From: Endozoicomonas sp965199185 | Lineage (GTDB): Bacteria; Pseudomonadota; Gammaproteobacteria; Pseudomonadales; Endozoicomonadaceae | NCBI GenBank assembly: GCA_965199185.1 | Contig: CBDAQW010000004.1 | Span: 1 to 64,000, forward strand | Direction of reading: 5' to 3' | Length of the DNA: 64,000 nt | Shown here: in pieces, positions 50,859-60,666 of the stretch | How the letters are laid out: every line of letters starts with the position of its first letter | Numbering within the stretch: position 1 is the first letter of the stretch | The notes under the pieces: model-generated | The model's database searches: none | The model's input: the letters and a program-made list of their open reading frames with translations, nothing else | What the model was told of the DNA's origin: nothing | Translations under genes and position numbers: made by a program

Positions 50859-51929
50859 TCAGAACATACGATCAACTTGATTAGACAAATCATTAATCTG
50901 GTCAATCAACTTTAAAGCCATTTGTTTGTGACCCTGCTTGAAGTACATCTTCATTTGCTGTTCATAGTGATAGGCCAGTTTGTTTTCAGTAGTAGTGTCA
51001 ATTAGCGCATTCTCAACGACAATATTACCCACTGGCTGTTGATAGAGTTTGGTGAATAGCTGCTCGGTTTTCATCTTCAATTCACCGACAAAACGCCTCA
51101 TCTCCAGAGCTTTTGTGACATCGCCTGCATTGAGTTTTTCACGGACTGCACTGGCAAAATCCCGGCTGGTTGCAAGGGTATCAAACTGAACATCAGTGAC
51201 TACAGCGGGTGTATCTATGCCGGTAAATGTCTTTGTCACTGAGGGTGAGGCCGGTATTTTCACCTCAGGGCTGCGGGCGTAGTAGCCAGTGGCTAATGGC
51301 TCCACGTCGAGAGTAATGGTGCCCTCTTCTGCTGCACGGGTAAAAATATCAGCCGTCAAAGGCGGCGTCTGACCACGAACTTTTGCATACTCCTTATCCA
51401 TATCAACCACCTCAACGCTGTGCTGACGAGCCTCGTCGGACGTTTTCACCAGGATATATTCCACTGGCGGCACCACTGGGTTGCGGTTATCTATTGAGAA
51501 GGTCTGCGATAACATTTCTGGCGCCATCAGTGCTGGTTTTTGATATTTCATAGTTACCGCATCAATGGATCGGATGATATTAAACTGACTATCCAACAAC
51601 AGAACGTCGGGCATAAAAGCCACTGCGGTTCTGCCAAAGTTACTCCGCTTGATCTGACTGTTCAGGGTTATTTTATAGACGCCATAGGTCGGCACTTTCC
51701 AGCCCAGAACAGCGGACTCCTGACCATCCATTTTCAGGTTAAACGTCAATGGTGAAATATCAGCCTGAACCTTTATGGAGCCATCCAGGATATCCAGAGC
51801 CTGATATTGAACAGCACTGAAAGAGTTGTACGACACTTCAGACTTGATAGAACTAATAGGGGCTTTCGGTGCATTGGATACACAGCCTGTCAAAACACCC
51901 AGCGCAACACACAACGCCAATCTTTTCAT
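50859..51929 (-). CDS. malM: MalM-family maltose operon periplasmic lipoprotein
   Basis: A 356-residue lipoprotein. The start at 51929 gives MKRLALCVALGVLTGCVSNA, a clear signal with lipobox LTGC; an ATG at 51959 would place ten residues ahead of it. The mature part matches MalM: FSAVQYQALDILDGSIKVQ, the VPTYGVYKITLNSQIKRS strand region, FMPDVLLLDSQFNIIRSID and the late EYILVKTSDEARQ. The C-terminal 80 residues are helical (MRRFVGELKMKTEQLF). It is divergent from a LamB-type porin, so both likely serve maltodextrin uptake. The family's precise role is unknown. Confidence 0.85.
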   Translation of the reverse strand: MKRLALCVALGVLTGCVSNAPKAPISSIKSEVSYNSFSAVQYQALDILDGSIKVQADISPLTFNLKMDGQESAVLGWKVPTYGVYKITLNSQIKRSNFGRTAVAFMPDVLLLDSQFNIIRSIDAVTMKYQKPALMAPEMLSQTFSIDNRNPVVPPVEYILVKTSDEARQHSVEVVDMDKEYAKVRGQTPPLTADIFTRAAEEGTITLDVEPLATGYYARSPEVKIPASPSVTKTFTGIDTPAVVTDVQFDTLATSRDFASAVREKLNAGDVTKALEMRRFVGELKMKTEQLFTKLYQQPVGNIVVENALIDTTTENKLAYHYEQQMKMYFKQGHKQMALKLIDQINDLSNQVDRMF

Positions 51930-52335
51930 AAACACACCGACTTTTAACCATCCGCACATGGTGCATGAGCAGAAAGAAGAGAAAAAATACTGAAAAACTC
52001 TATCAGGAATCTCATCAAGATAATGTATGAAAACGATTTTAGTTTTTTATTTATCTAATTGATTAAAATTCAATCAAAAGATTCGGCAGCAATAAATATA
52101 CGGAGAATTACCATAGATACAGATCAACTTTTTATGCAAATAGTTCCATTTAAAGTGCTGTAGGTTTCAGTAAACGCTTACATATTGATTACATTTCGCT
52201 TATGCAAAAAACTACGCCCGCCGTTTAATAACCTGCCTGTTTTGCCCGGAATCAGTTATTAATTCTGTGGGTATCAAACATTCAAAGGTTAATAAACAAC
52301 CATTTATTACCCCTCACTTTTTTAAGGAATAGAAA
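51930..52335. other. Divergent promoter region malM / porin
   Basis: About 400 A+T-rich bases between divergent genes. A near-palindrome GTAAACGCTTAC at 52170-52181 resembles a LacI-family operator and could bind a maltose repressor, but it is imperfect. No MalT box was evident to me. The porin RBS is TTAAGGAATAG. Confidence 0.4.
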
Positions 52336-53658
52336 GTGTCGAAACGAACTTATCTTTTGCCGCTGGCGAGCGCTATTGCTAGCGTTGTATTTTCTGCTGG
52401 TGTTATGGCTAATGAAGCTGCCCCTGAAACCATCACGGTTAAACCTACCGATGTTTTAACCGACGGCTGGACCGTTAATGGTTATGTTCGTACTGCCTAG
52501 CGTATGAATGAAAACGGTGTTTCTACCAGCAACGAGTATAACAAAGGGGACTACCGGGTTGTCGGTACCGTCGGAAAAAGTGCCAACCAAGTAGAGTTTG
52601 TTCTTGGCAAAGATACCACGTTCCAGAATGGCGTATGGTCCAAGCTGGGTGTTCGTGCTGAATATGGCAATGGCGATCATTACTTATATTCTTCCAGCGG
52701 CAGTGAAGATAAAGGTAACGATGGTAATTTTGAAGTTAAAGAAGCTTTTATTCAGCTGGGTGGCATGAGTTATCTGCCTGAAGATGCACATATCTGGGCA
52801 GGTCGTCGCTTTCTGAACCGTGAAGCCAGTAATTTATCTGGTGAATTCTGGAAACAGTCTTCTGGCGTTGGTTTTGGTTATGAAATGAACTCTGATGACA
52901 AAACCCACGGTGTTGCCCTGGTTTCTGTTGACGTTGGTGAAGGCACTAAAACCAAAGGTAAAACCATTCACTCCATGGACTTCTACAGCTATAACCATCA
53001 AGCTCTGGGTGGCAGTTTTAATTTCGATACTAAAATCATGCGTGCTGGTGATAAGTCAAACTTTAGCAAAAAAGAAGCTGATGACGGTTTAGGCCTTGCT
53101 GTTACTTACAAGCGTGATTTTTATGGTTTTGATGGCTGGTCTGCAACCGCTCTTGCCTTTGGTAAAGGTCTGGCTGCTAACCGTGGTGTTAACTTTGGCC
53201 AGTGGAGCGGCGGCACATCAACCACCGACAGTGAGAATGGTGAAAGCATTTTCTTCACCAGCTACGGCATGATGAACATCAATAGCACTTGGCAGTTAAT
53301 GACTGAATTGACTTATCTACACGGTAGAGAAATCTGGAGCTTGCCAGACGGTGGAACTGTTGACAGAATGCTGGTTGCCGCTCGCCCAACTTATAAAGTT
53401 AATGACAATTTCCGCTGGGAGTTCACTGCTTCCATGTCTCGTGAAAAAGCAGACTGGAATCAAGAAGATAAAACCAAAAACTCTCAAGCAGCAGAAATTG
53501 CAGCCGTATTTTCTGTTAACTCTGATTTCTATGGTCGCCCACAGATCAAACCATTTGTCACTTTCATGAGAACCGATGCTAAAGACGGCTGGGGTGATGA
53601 GTTTGGTAAAGACAAAAACACCTACCAATACGGTGTAGAAGCAGAAATCTGGTTCTAA
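52336..53658 (+). pseudogene. lamB: LamB-type maltoporin with an in-frame amber codon
   Basis: From the GTG at 52336 the frame encodes a 440-residue sugar porin of the LamB family, broken once by TAG at 52498-52500 (codon 55). Before it come a signal peptide (LPLASAIASVVFSAGVMANE) and the first barrel strand GWTVNGYVRTA. After it, in the same frame, RMNENGVSTSNEYNKGDYRV continues the barrel. IWAGRRFLNREASN, VSVDVGEGTKTKG and the final strand YGVEAEIWF with terminal Phe are typical. Only one base change (for example CAG to TAG) separates it from a full gene, so it is a nonsense allele, an amber-suppressed gene or a sequence error. An ATG at 52504 cannot give an exported product. Confidence 0.85.
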
Positions 53659-53675
53659 AGCTCGCTAAAGATAGA

Positions 53676-53700
53676 TCGGCATGCCCGAACGGCATGCCGA
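53676..53700 (+). terminator. Hairpin after the LamB-type porin
   Basis: A 10-bp perfect stem (TCGGCATGCC/GGCATGCCGA) with a five-base loop begins 17 bases after the porin stop. No U tract follows, so it may act mainly as an mRNA 3' end stabiliser. Confidence 0.55.
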
Positions 53701-53804
53701 CAATGTGTCCAGAGAGCACAAAAGAACCACCATTTTTCAGCATGACAGTCTCTTTCGCGAGGATGACGCTGGGGTATTTTCTCTACTATTGCCCTTAACT
53801 TCCC

Positions 53805-55466
53805 TTAACGGGCAACAGCACCTAACTCTTCCTCAAATACGACTTCCGAATCCAACGTAGAGCTCAAAAAGTGAACGTATTGCTTTTCAAGCTGATCTCG
53901 TTTGAGCTTTAGCGTTGGCGTCAACAAGCCATTATCAATACTCCAGACTTGTTGGGCGACAATGATATGATCCAGCTTTTCATGCGCTTCCAGTTCACGG
54001 TTCACCGATTTCAGAGTGTCTAATAATTGTTCTTTCTGAACATCCCGCTTCTGACTGGCGCCTTCACCAAGAACCACCATGGCAATAGGCTGCTTGCGTC
54101 CGATACCCATAACGCAAACTTGCTCTATATCCGGATTTCGGCCAAGGCTGGACTCAATGGGAACAGGCGCAATATATTTGCCCTTGCTGGTTTTAAATTC
54201 CTCTTTAATACGCCCGATGATTTTCCAGGCACCATCAGCAGTCAGTTCTGCTTTATCGCCAGTCTTGAACCAGCCATCTTGAAACGCATCACGGGTCGCT
54301 TCCGGATTCTTGTAGTAATTCTTGAAGACCGCTTCACCACGCACCAGAATTTCTCCCTGCTCTGAAAGGCGCATTTCAAGACAAGATTGCGGAGACCCGA
54401 TGGTACCAAGCTGATTGATATTGAAAGGCATATTACTACACGACAAACCAGAGGTTTCGGTCATTCCCCAGCCTTCGCTGATGCTAATACCCAACTTGTG
54501 AAACCAGGTGAGTATTTCAGGCGAGATTGGCGCACTGCCGGAACCAAAGGCTATTGCTTCGTGCAAGCCCAATGCCGTTCGTATCTTTTTAGCGACTAGC
54601 TTGCCAATCACCGGGATTTTCAGGAGCAACTGGAGCTTCTCGTTTGGCATTCTGGCAATAATTTGTGACTGAAACCGGGTCCAGAGTCTTGGTACAGAGA
54701 GAAACTCTGTCGGTCGAGCATAAGAGACATCCTCAACAAAGGTGTCCAGGGATTCAACAAAGTGCACATCGGCAAGATAATAGACCGAAGGCAGTTCTAC
54801 AACGCAACGCTCCGTAATATGCGCCAATGGTAAATACGACATTACCCGGCTTTTTTGTATTTGCAGAAACTTTTCAGCCGCTGCAACGGCCGATGACGCT
54901 ACATTTCTCTGGGTTAGCATAACCCCTTTGGCAAGACCGGTACTTCCGGAGGTGTAAACAATGGAGAAAAGATCATCAAGGTCTGGCTTATGGAGAGTTT
55001 GCAAGGGTTCGTAGGTGTTTAGCCAGTCATTCCATTTTGCTGTGCATTCTACTGTCGGGTAAGGAAAGGCGATGCTGAGAAGATTATCTGGCATTGCCTT
55101 GGCAAGCGCCTCGGTGCTATCGAGCTTACCTGCAAAGATCGCTTTGGCATCACTGTGCTCAAGCACATATTTTATATTGTCAGCACCCGCCGTTGGGTAT
55201 ATGGGAACACTGATAAGGCCAGCCATCATGATGGCCAGATCACAGAGATACCACTCGGCAGAGTTTTTAGCGATGATGGCGACCCGGTCGCCTTGCTCTA
55301 ATCCATTGGATAAGAGCCCCTGAGCTATTTTGCGAGCCTGTAAGTCAGCCTCTGCCCAGGTGGTAGTAGACCATTGTCGATTAACTGGCTGACGCAACCA
55401 GATTTTATCGGGATGATGGGCAACATTCTGTTGTACCTGTTTCAGCGGGGTATTGAGAGATTTCAT
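53805..55466 (-). CDS. Long-chain acyl-CoA synthetase-like AMP-binding enzyme
   Basis: A 553-residue ANL-superfamily ligase that activates a fatty acid as acyl-AMP and then acyl-CoA. The P-loop is IVYTSGSTGLAKGVMLTQRN, and the adenylate-binding motifs are EGWGMTETSGLSC and GWFKTGDKAELTADG. The fatty-acyl signature continues in WKIIGRIKEEFKTSKGKYIAP, with the catalytic Lys region. ACVM-like QVCVMGIGRKQPIAMVVL is in the C-terminal domain. It resembles the FAA1/FadD15-like branch more than FadD of E. coli. It is separated from ispH by 200 bases and is not part of that operon. Chain-length preference is not deducible. Confidence 0.9.
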   Translation of the reverse strand: MKSLNTPLKQVQQNVAHHPDKIWLRQPVNRQWSTTTWAEADLQARKIAQGLLSNGLEQGDRVAIIAKNSAEWYLCDLAIMMAGLISVPIYPTAGADNIKYVLEHSDAKAIFAGKLDSTEALAKAMPDNLLSIAFPYPTVECTAKWNDWLNTYEPLQTLHKPDLDDLFSIVYTSGSTGLAKGVMLTQRNVASSAVAAAEKFLQIQKSRVMSYLPLAHITERCVVELPSVYYLADVHFVESLDTFVEDVSYARPTEFLSVPRLWTRFQSQIIARMPNEKLQLLLKIPVIGKLVAKKIRTALGLHEAIAFGSGSAPISPEILTWFHKLGISISEGWGMTETSGLSCSNMPFNINQLGTIGSPQSCLEMRLSEQGEILVRGEAVFKNYYKNPEATRDAFQDGWFKTGDKAELTADGAWKIIGRIKEEFKTSKGKYIAPVPIESSLGRNPDIEQVCVMGIGRKQPIAMVVLGEGASQKRDVQKEQLLDTLKSVNRELEAHEKLDHIIVAQQVWSIDNGLLTPTLKLKRDQLEKQYVHFLSSTLDSEVVFEEELGAVAR

Positions 55467-55629
55467 ATTGTTATTATTATTATTTTTCTTTTATGAGTTA
55501 TATTTTTAAGAAGTATAAAGTACGTACTCAGAACAAGATGAGCTAATGCCGAGCTTTTCCTGTTAACCAAAACTCTAACTTGAACAAGACGACTGCACAA
55601 CAGTATTGCGGGCAGGTTGACAAGAGAAG

Positions 55630-55652
55630 CCCTCTGACAGGTCATCAGAGGG
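55630..55652 (-). terminator. Intrinsic terminator after ispH
   Basis: On the minus strand an 8-bp stem (CCCTCTGA/TCAGAGGG) with a seven-base loop is followed by a pyrimidine-rich CTTCTCTTG stretch, 12 bases past the ispH stop. It would end the ileS-lspA-fkpB-ispH transcript. Confidence 0.65.
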
Positions 55653-55664
55653 TGTAGAAACCGA

Positions 55665-56612
55665 TTAAATCGCCTGTAAACGCAACTCTTTAGGCATGGT
55701 AAATACGATGTTTTCTTCCCGCCCCTGCAGTTCTTCCGGAGGCTGAGCACCGAGTTCCTGAAGCCGGCTGATGACACCTTGCACCAGCACATCCGGGGCT
55801 GATGCTCCGGCCGTAATGCCAATGACGTTTTTACCTTTCAACCATTCAGGGTCGATATCCTCGGCACCATCAACCAGATAAGCCTCTGAACCCGAACGTT
55901 CAGCCAGCTCACGCAGCCGGTTAGAATTAGAACTGTTCACAGAGCCAACAACAAAGACCAGATCACACTCTTCAGACAGTGATTTAACAGCATCCTGGCG
56001 ATTTTGTGTGGCATAACAAATGTCGTCTTTGCGAGGACCCTGTATTTCAGGAAACTTGTCCCGCAGTGCATTGATAACGATCGCCGTATCATCCATCGAC
56101 AGGGTAGTCTGCGTCACATAAGCCAGTTGCGATGGATCTTTCACCTGAAGGTTTTGCACGTCTTCCGGGTTTTCCACCAGATACATGTGCCCGCCTTTAG
56201 TATCATCGTACTGCCCCATGGTGCCTTCCACTTCAGGGTGACCATGATGACCGATCAGCACACATTCCATGCCATCACGGGAATAACGAACCACTTCCAT
56301 ATGAACTTTTTTGACCAGTGGGCAGGAAGCATCAAATACTTTTAGCTTTCGTCGTTCAGCTTCCGCTTCAACGGCTTTGGAAACACCATGGGCACTGAAG
56401 ATGACAATGACATCATCTGGCACTTCATGCAGTTCTTCGACAAAAATTGCACCACGTTCCCTGAGGCTCTCTACAACAAACTTGTTGTGCACCACTTCAT
56501 GGCGCACATAAATGGGAGGGCCAAATACATCCAGGGCACGGTTAACGATTTCGATAGCCCTGTCTACACCAGCACAGAAACCCCGGGGATTGGCCAGTCT
56601 GATTTTCATAGT
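55665..56612 (-). CDS. ispH: 4-hydroxy-3-methylbut-2-enyl diphosphate reductase IspH
   Basis: A 315-residue iron-sulfur enzyme, the last step of the MEP isoprenoid pathway. The three cluster cysteines lie in NPRGFCAGVDRAIEI, FDASCPLVKKVH and DDICYATQNRQDAV. GHHGHPEVEGTMGQ and VGSVNSSNSNRL are substrate-binding motifs. The start at 56612 (MKIRLANPRGFC) matches the family; the in-frame extension to 56660 overlaps fkpB. The fkpB stop at 56629 is 17 bases ahead of it, so it is co-transcribed in the order ileS-lspA-fkpB-ispH. Confidence 0.97.
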   Translation of the reverse strand, partial: TMKIRLANPRGFCAGVDRAIEIVNRALDVFGPPIYVRHEVVHNKFVVESLRERGAIFVEELHEVPDDVIVIFSAHGVSKAVEAEAERRKLKVFDASCPLVKKVHMEVVRYSRDGMECVLIGHHGHPEVEGTMGQYDDTKGGHMYLVENPEDVQNLQVKDPSQLAYVTQTTLSMDDTAIVINALRDKFPEIQGPRKDDICYATQNRQDAVKSLSEECDLVFVVGSVNSSNSNRLRELAERSGSEAYLVDGAEDIDPEWLKGKNVIGITAGASAPDVLVQGVISRLQELGAQPPEELQGREENIVFTMPKELRLQAI

Positions 56613-56628
56613 AGCCTCTGTTAAATCA

Positions 56629-57066
56629 TCAGGGTTCGACACGGATGATGCGAACCTCAAATATCAGTTCTCTGCCCGCCAGAGGGTGATTAAAATCCAC
56701 TTCTACCTGCTGCTCATTAAATGAGCGTATCACCCCGGGCAGTTCTGTGTTGGCAGCGTCAGAAAAGGACATCACCAGCCCTTCTTCCAGCTCGATATCC
56801 TCAGCAAACTGACTGCGAGGCAAACGCTGAATATTGTTAGGATTAGGCATACCAAAGGCTTTTTCAGGAAGAATGACGGAAGACTTTTCTTGGCCGGCAA
56901 CCATGCCTTCAATCACTTCTTCAAAACCCGCAGGCAGATTACCATCACCCATTACAAATTCAGCCGGTGTTTTATCCCAGGTACTGTCAACTTCATTCCC
57001 ATCGTCCAGCTTCAGGCGAAAATGGAGTACAACCCGGCTTCCCTGACTGATTACTGCGTTAGTCAT
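56629..57066 (-). CDS. fkpB: FKBP-type peptidyl-prolyl isomerase FkpB (SlpA)
   Basis: A 145-residue two-domain FKBP of the SlyD/SlpA type without the His-rich tail of SlyD. SRVVLHFRLKLDDGNEVDST opens it, the FKBP core has GDGNLPAGFEEVIEGMVAGQ and VILPEKAFGMPNPNNIQRLP, and the insert-in-flap domain follows. The C-terminal strand VDFNHPLAGRELIFEVRII is diagnostic. It lies between lspA and ispH, its normal place. Confidence 0.95.
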   Translation of the reverse strand: MTNAVISQGSRVVLHFRLKLDDGNEVDSTWDKTPAEFVMGDGNLPAGFEEVIEGMVAGQEKSSVILPEKAFGMPNPNNIQRLPRSQFAEDIELEEGLVMSFSDAANTELPGVIRSFNEQQVEVDFNHPLAGRELIFEVRIIRVEP

Positions 57067-57117
57067 TATTATAATTCTCCTGAATTACTTCTTCCGCTTT
57101 CGCTGATGATTGGGCGC

Positions 57118-57600
57118 TTAACTTTTCTGACCAAAAAACATATCAAGAATCAGCATTCCAGCACCAATGGTAATGGCGATATCCGCCAGATTAAAGGCTG
57201 GAAAGTACCAGTTCTCATAATAAAATAATAAAAAATCGGTCACCTGGCCATGTAACACCCGGTCCGCCAGGTTGCCTACAGCACCACCAAGAATCAGAGA
57301 CAATGAGCAAGCCTGCCATGTTTCATTGTCTCTTAGCTGTTTCAGCCAGCCAACCAGCATCACACTGACGATGACGGCCACCCCGCTCAAAAACCAGCGT
57401 TGCCATCCGGAAGCGTCTCCCAGAAAGCTGAATGCAGCACCAGTGTTATAGGCTAAAGTAAGCGAGAAGAAAGGTAACAGCGGCATTTGCTCATAGAGTG
57501 TAAACTCTTGTACTACCAGCCACTTAACCAGTTGATCAAGTATCATAATCACAGCACTTAACCATAACCAGTGCAGCTTTCCTGATGTCTTACCTGTCAT
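57118..57600 (-). CDS. lspA: Lipoprotein signal peptidase LspA
   Basis: A 160-residue inner-membrane aspartyl protease that removes signal peptides from prolipoproteins. There are four membrane helices, including LSAVIMILDQLVKWLVV and WFLSGVAVIVSVMLVGW. The catalytic aspartates lie in GGAVGNLADRVLHGQVTDFL. NTGAAFSFLGDASGWQRW is the conserved periplasmic segment. Normal length. A terminator hairpin lies between ileS and this gene, so lspA may depend partly on read-through or its own promoter. Confidence 0.97.
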   Translation of the reverse strand: MTGKTSGKLHWLWLSAVIMILDQLVKWLVVQEFTLYEQMPLLPFFSLTLAYNTGAAFSFLGDASGWQRWFLSGVAVIVSVMLVGWLKQLRDNETWQACSLSLILGGAVGNLADRVLHGQVTDFLLFYYENWYFPAFNLADIAITIGAGMLILDMFFGQKS

Positions 57601-57722
57601 AATTCATCCGTCCTGTTGGGTGCTCCATTTTGAACATATTACGCATTAAAACAGATTGCGAACCATTGTCATTTTCCGAAGCGTTTTCTGAAGCTTTCAC
57701 TTTTTTTTAAAACGAGTAAAAA

Positions 57723-57745
57723 AATGCCCGGTTAAACCGGGCATT
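57723..57745 (-). terminator. Intrinsic terminator between ileS and lspA
   Basis: On the minus strand an 11-bp perfect stem (AATGCCCGGTT/AACCGGGCATT) with a one-base gap is followed by a T run (complement of the As at 57718-57724). It lies 15 bases after the ileS stop. Confidence 0.85.
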
Positions 57746-57759
57746 GATAACAAGCAAGA

Positions 57760-60583
57760 TTAAGCAAACTGTCGCTGTTCACCAGCACCTTCGATGTTTT
57801 CTATACAGCGGCCACACAAATCTTTGTGTGTGTCATGGGTACCTACGTCTTCACGACGATGCCAGCATCGTTCACACTTCTCATGTTCTGATTTCACAAC
57901 CGCGACTTTCAGACCATCCAGATCGGTATCAACCGCATCAGTAGCATCAGCCAGTGCTTTGACATCGGCACGGGAAGTAATCAATACAAAACGAAGCTCA
58001 TCGTCCAGACGGCTCAGCTTTTCTGCCAGATCATCACTGGCAAACAGCGTTACTTCTGCTTCCAGAGCACCACCAATAGTGCCAGCAGAACGGGCATCTT
58101 CCAGTGCTTTGTTGACAGCGGTTTTTACCCCCATGACGGCATTCCAGTAATCACGACCCAGCGCATCATCCTCCAGGCTGTTCAAACCTTCATACCAGGT
58201 TTCCAGCAGAACAGACTGACTGCGCTCACCCGGCAGAGCCTGCCAGATTTCATCCGCCGTAAAGCTGGTGATGGGTGCCAGCCAGCGGGCAAAGGCTTCG
58301 ATGATGTGGTACATGGCAGTCTGACAACTGCGGCGGGCAACACTGTCTGCTTGTGTTGTGTACTGGCGATCTTTGATGATATCCAGATAGAAACCACCCA
58401 GATCCAGCGCACAGAAGTTATGCACCTTTTGATACACATTCAGGAAGCTGTACTCATCATAAGCGGTCATGATTTCTTTTTGCAGTTGCAGCGTGCGATC
58501 GACCGCCCATTTATCCAGAGACATCATGTCGTCCCAGGCTACCATGTCAGTGTCAGGATTGAATCCGGTCAGGTTAGACAACAGGAAACGAGCCGTGTTA
58601 CGGATACGACGATAGCTGTCGGCGGTGCGTTTGAGGATATCGTCAGATACTGTCATCTCGGTGGTATAATCGGTCGCAGAGACCCACAGGCGCAGAATAT
58701 CAGCACCAAGAGATTTAAAGACTTTTTGCGGCGCAATGACATTACCCAGAGATTTAGACATCTTGCGACCATTGGCATCGACGGTAAAGCCGTGGGTCAG
58801 CAGTTCTTTATAAGGCGGCTCGTTATTGATCGCCATGCTGGTTTTAAGAGAAGACTGGAACCAGCCACGGTGCTGATCAGAACCTTCCAGATAAAGATCT
58901 GCCGGGGTTTGCAGCTCTTCACGACGACCTAGCACTGAGAAGTGCGTAACACCGGAATCAAACCAGACATCCAGCGTGTCGGTCACTTTCACGTAGTTTG
59001 CCGCATCTTCGGCAGAGAGCAGGTCAGCCGGTTCCAGGTCAAACCAGGCGTCCATTCCTTCCTGCTCAACTTTCAATGCCACTTTTTCAATCAGGGCGGA
59101 AGTCTCAGGGTGCAGTTCTTCCGTATCCTTGTGGATAAACAGAGCAATAGGCACCCCCCAGGTGCGCTGACGAGAGATGCACCAGTCCGGGCTTTGACCC
59201 AGCATGGATTCCATGCGATTACGTCCCCAGTCCGGCGTAAAGTGAACACCTTCAAGGGAACTCATGGCGTTATCCAGTAGCTTCTCTTTGCTCATGCTGA
59301 CAAACCATTGCGGCGTCGCACGGAAGATCAGTGGTGTTTTGGTGCGCCAGCAATGTGGATAACTGTGAGTGATTTTTTCCTGCGCTAATAAACGACCATT
59401 GTCGATCAACACGTCAACCACTTTTGGATCGACCTTGTAAACATGCTCACCGGCAAATAGCTCAACATGGCTGCGATAGACACCACTGTCCGTCCAGATA
59501 ATTCAGTGTACCAATGCCGTATTTACGACCAACATTAAAGTCGTCTACACCATGGTCAGGTGCCGTATGCACACAACCTGTACCGGCATCGACAGTAACA
59601 TGATCACCGAGAATCAGCGGCAGTTTCAGATCATAGAAAGGGTGGTTCAGCTGCTTGTTTTCCAGATCAGCCCCTTTGGCACGGCCCAGCACAGTAAACG
59701 CTTCTATGCCGTAACGCTTCAGGGCATCTTCCATCAGAGCTTCAGCCAGAACCAGTCGTGCCGGAGCATCATTGAGGGTGCATTGAACCAGAACATAATC
59801 CAGACCTTCACCCAGAGTCACCGCCTGAGACGATGGCAATGTCCAGGGCGTCGTTGTCCAGATGACTACGGCGACTTCACCTTCACCTTGCTCTTTCTCA
59901 AAGGTAAAAGCAGAGAGCAAATCGGCTTCGTCGGCAGCAGCATAGCGAACATCAATCTGAGTGGAGGTTTTATCCTGATATTCCACCTCGGCTTCCGCCA
60001 GTGCAGAACCACCCACGACGCTCCAGTAAACCGGCTTGTAACCTTTTACCAGATGACCGTTGTCAACTATACGACCCAAAGCACGAATAATGTCAGCTTC
60101 GGTATGGAAGTCCATGGTCAGGTAGGGTTTATCCCAGCTACCAAGAATACCCATTCGCTTAAAGTCTTCACGCTGACCATCGACCTGTTTGGCGGCATAC
60201 TCACGGCACTTTTTACGGAAGGTTTTGAAATCGACTTTGTCACCCGCCTTACCCAGCATACCTTCTACTTTATGTTCGATAGGCAGACCGTGGCAGTCCC
60301 AACCCGGCACATAAGGTGCATCGAAACCACTGAGGGTTTTAGACTTGATAATAATGTCTTTCAGGATTTTATTAACAGCATGCCCAATATGAATATCACC
60401 ATTGGCGTAAGGAGGGCCATCATGGAGAATGAACTTGTCACGGCCCTGACTGATCTTACGAATTTCACCATACAGATCTATGTCGTACCAGCGCTGGAGC
60501 ATGTCTGGCTCACGCTTAGCCAGGTTGCCGCGCATTGGAAAATCGGTCTGCGGCAGATTCAGAGAGTGCTTATAATCGGACAT
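57760..60583 (-). pseudogene. ileS: Isoleucyl-tRNA synthetase, single frameshift
   Basis: Two frames together give a roughly 940-residue class I synthetase. The first (60583 to about 59495) starts MSDYKHSLNLPQTDFPMRGN and has the HIGH motif in GDIHIGHAVNKILKD and the CP1 editing-domain entry TTPWTLPSSQAV. The second resumes SGVYRSHVELFAGEHV and has VDANGRKMSKSLGNV (KMSKS) and the C-terminal zinc site CERCWHRREDVGTHDTHKD with CGRC. Removing one G in the GACGGACAG stretch near 59495 restores the frame. The gene is essential and everything else is intact, so this is most likely a sequence error. SVVGGSA stands where many homologues have a Cys-rich CVDCGSA-like stretch. Confidence 0.93.
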
Positions 60584-60666
60584 ACTTATATTCCGGGTCT
60601 TAAATTTAGCATCAGCCAAAACAACGCTTGAAAAAAGCCGCGAGGGGAGGCTGATGCGCTTTAAGT

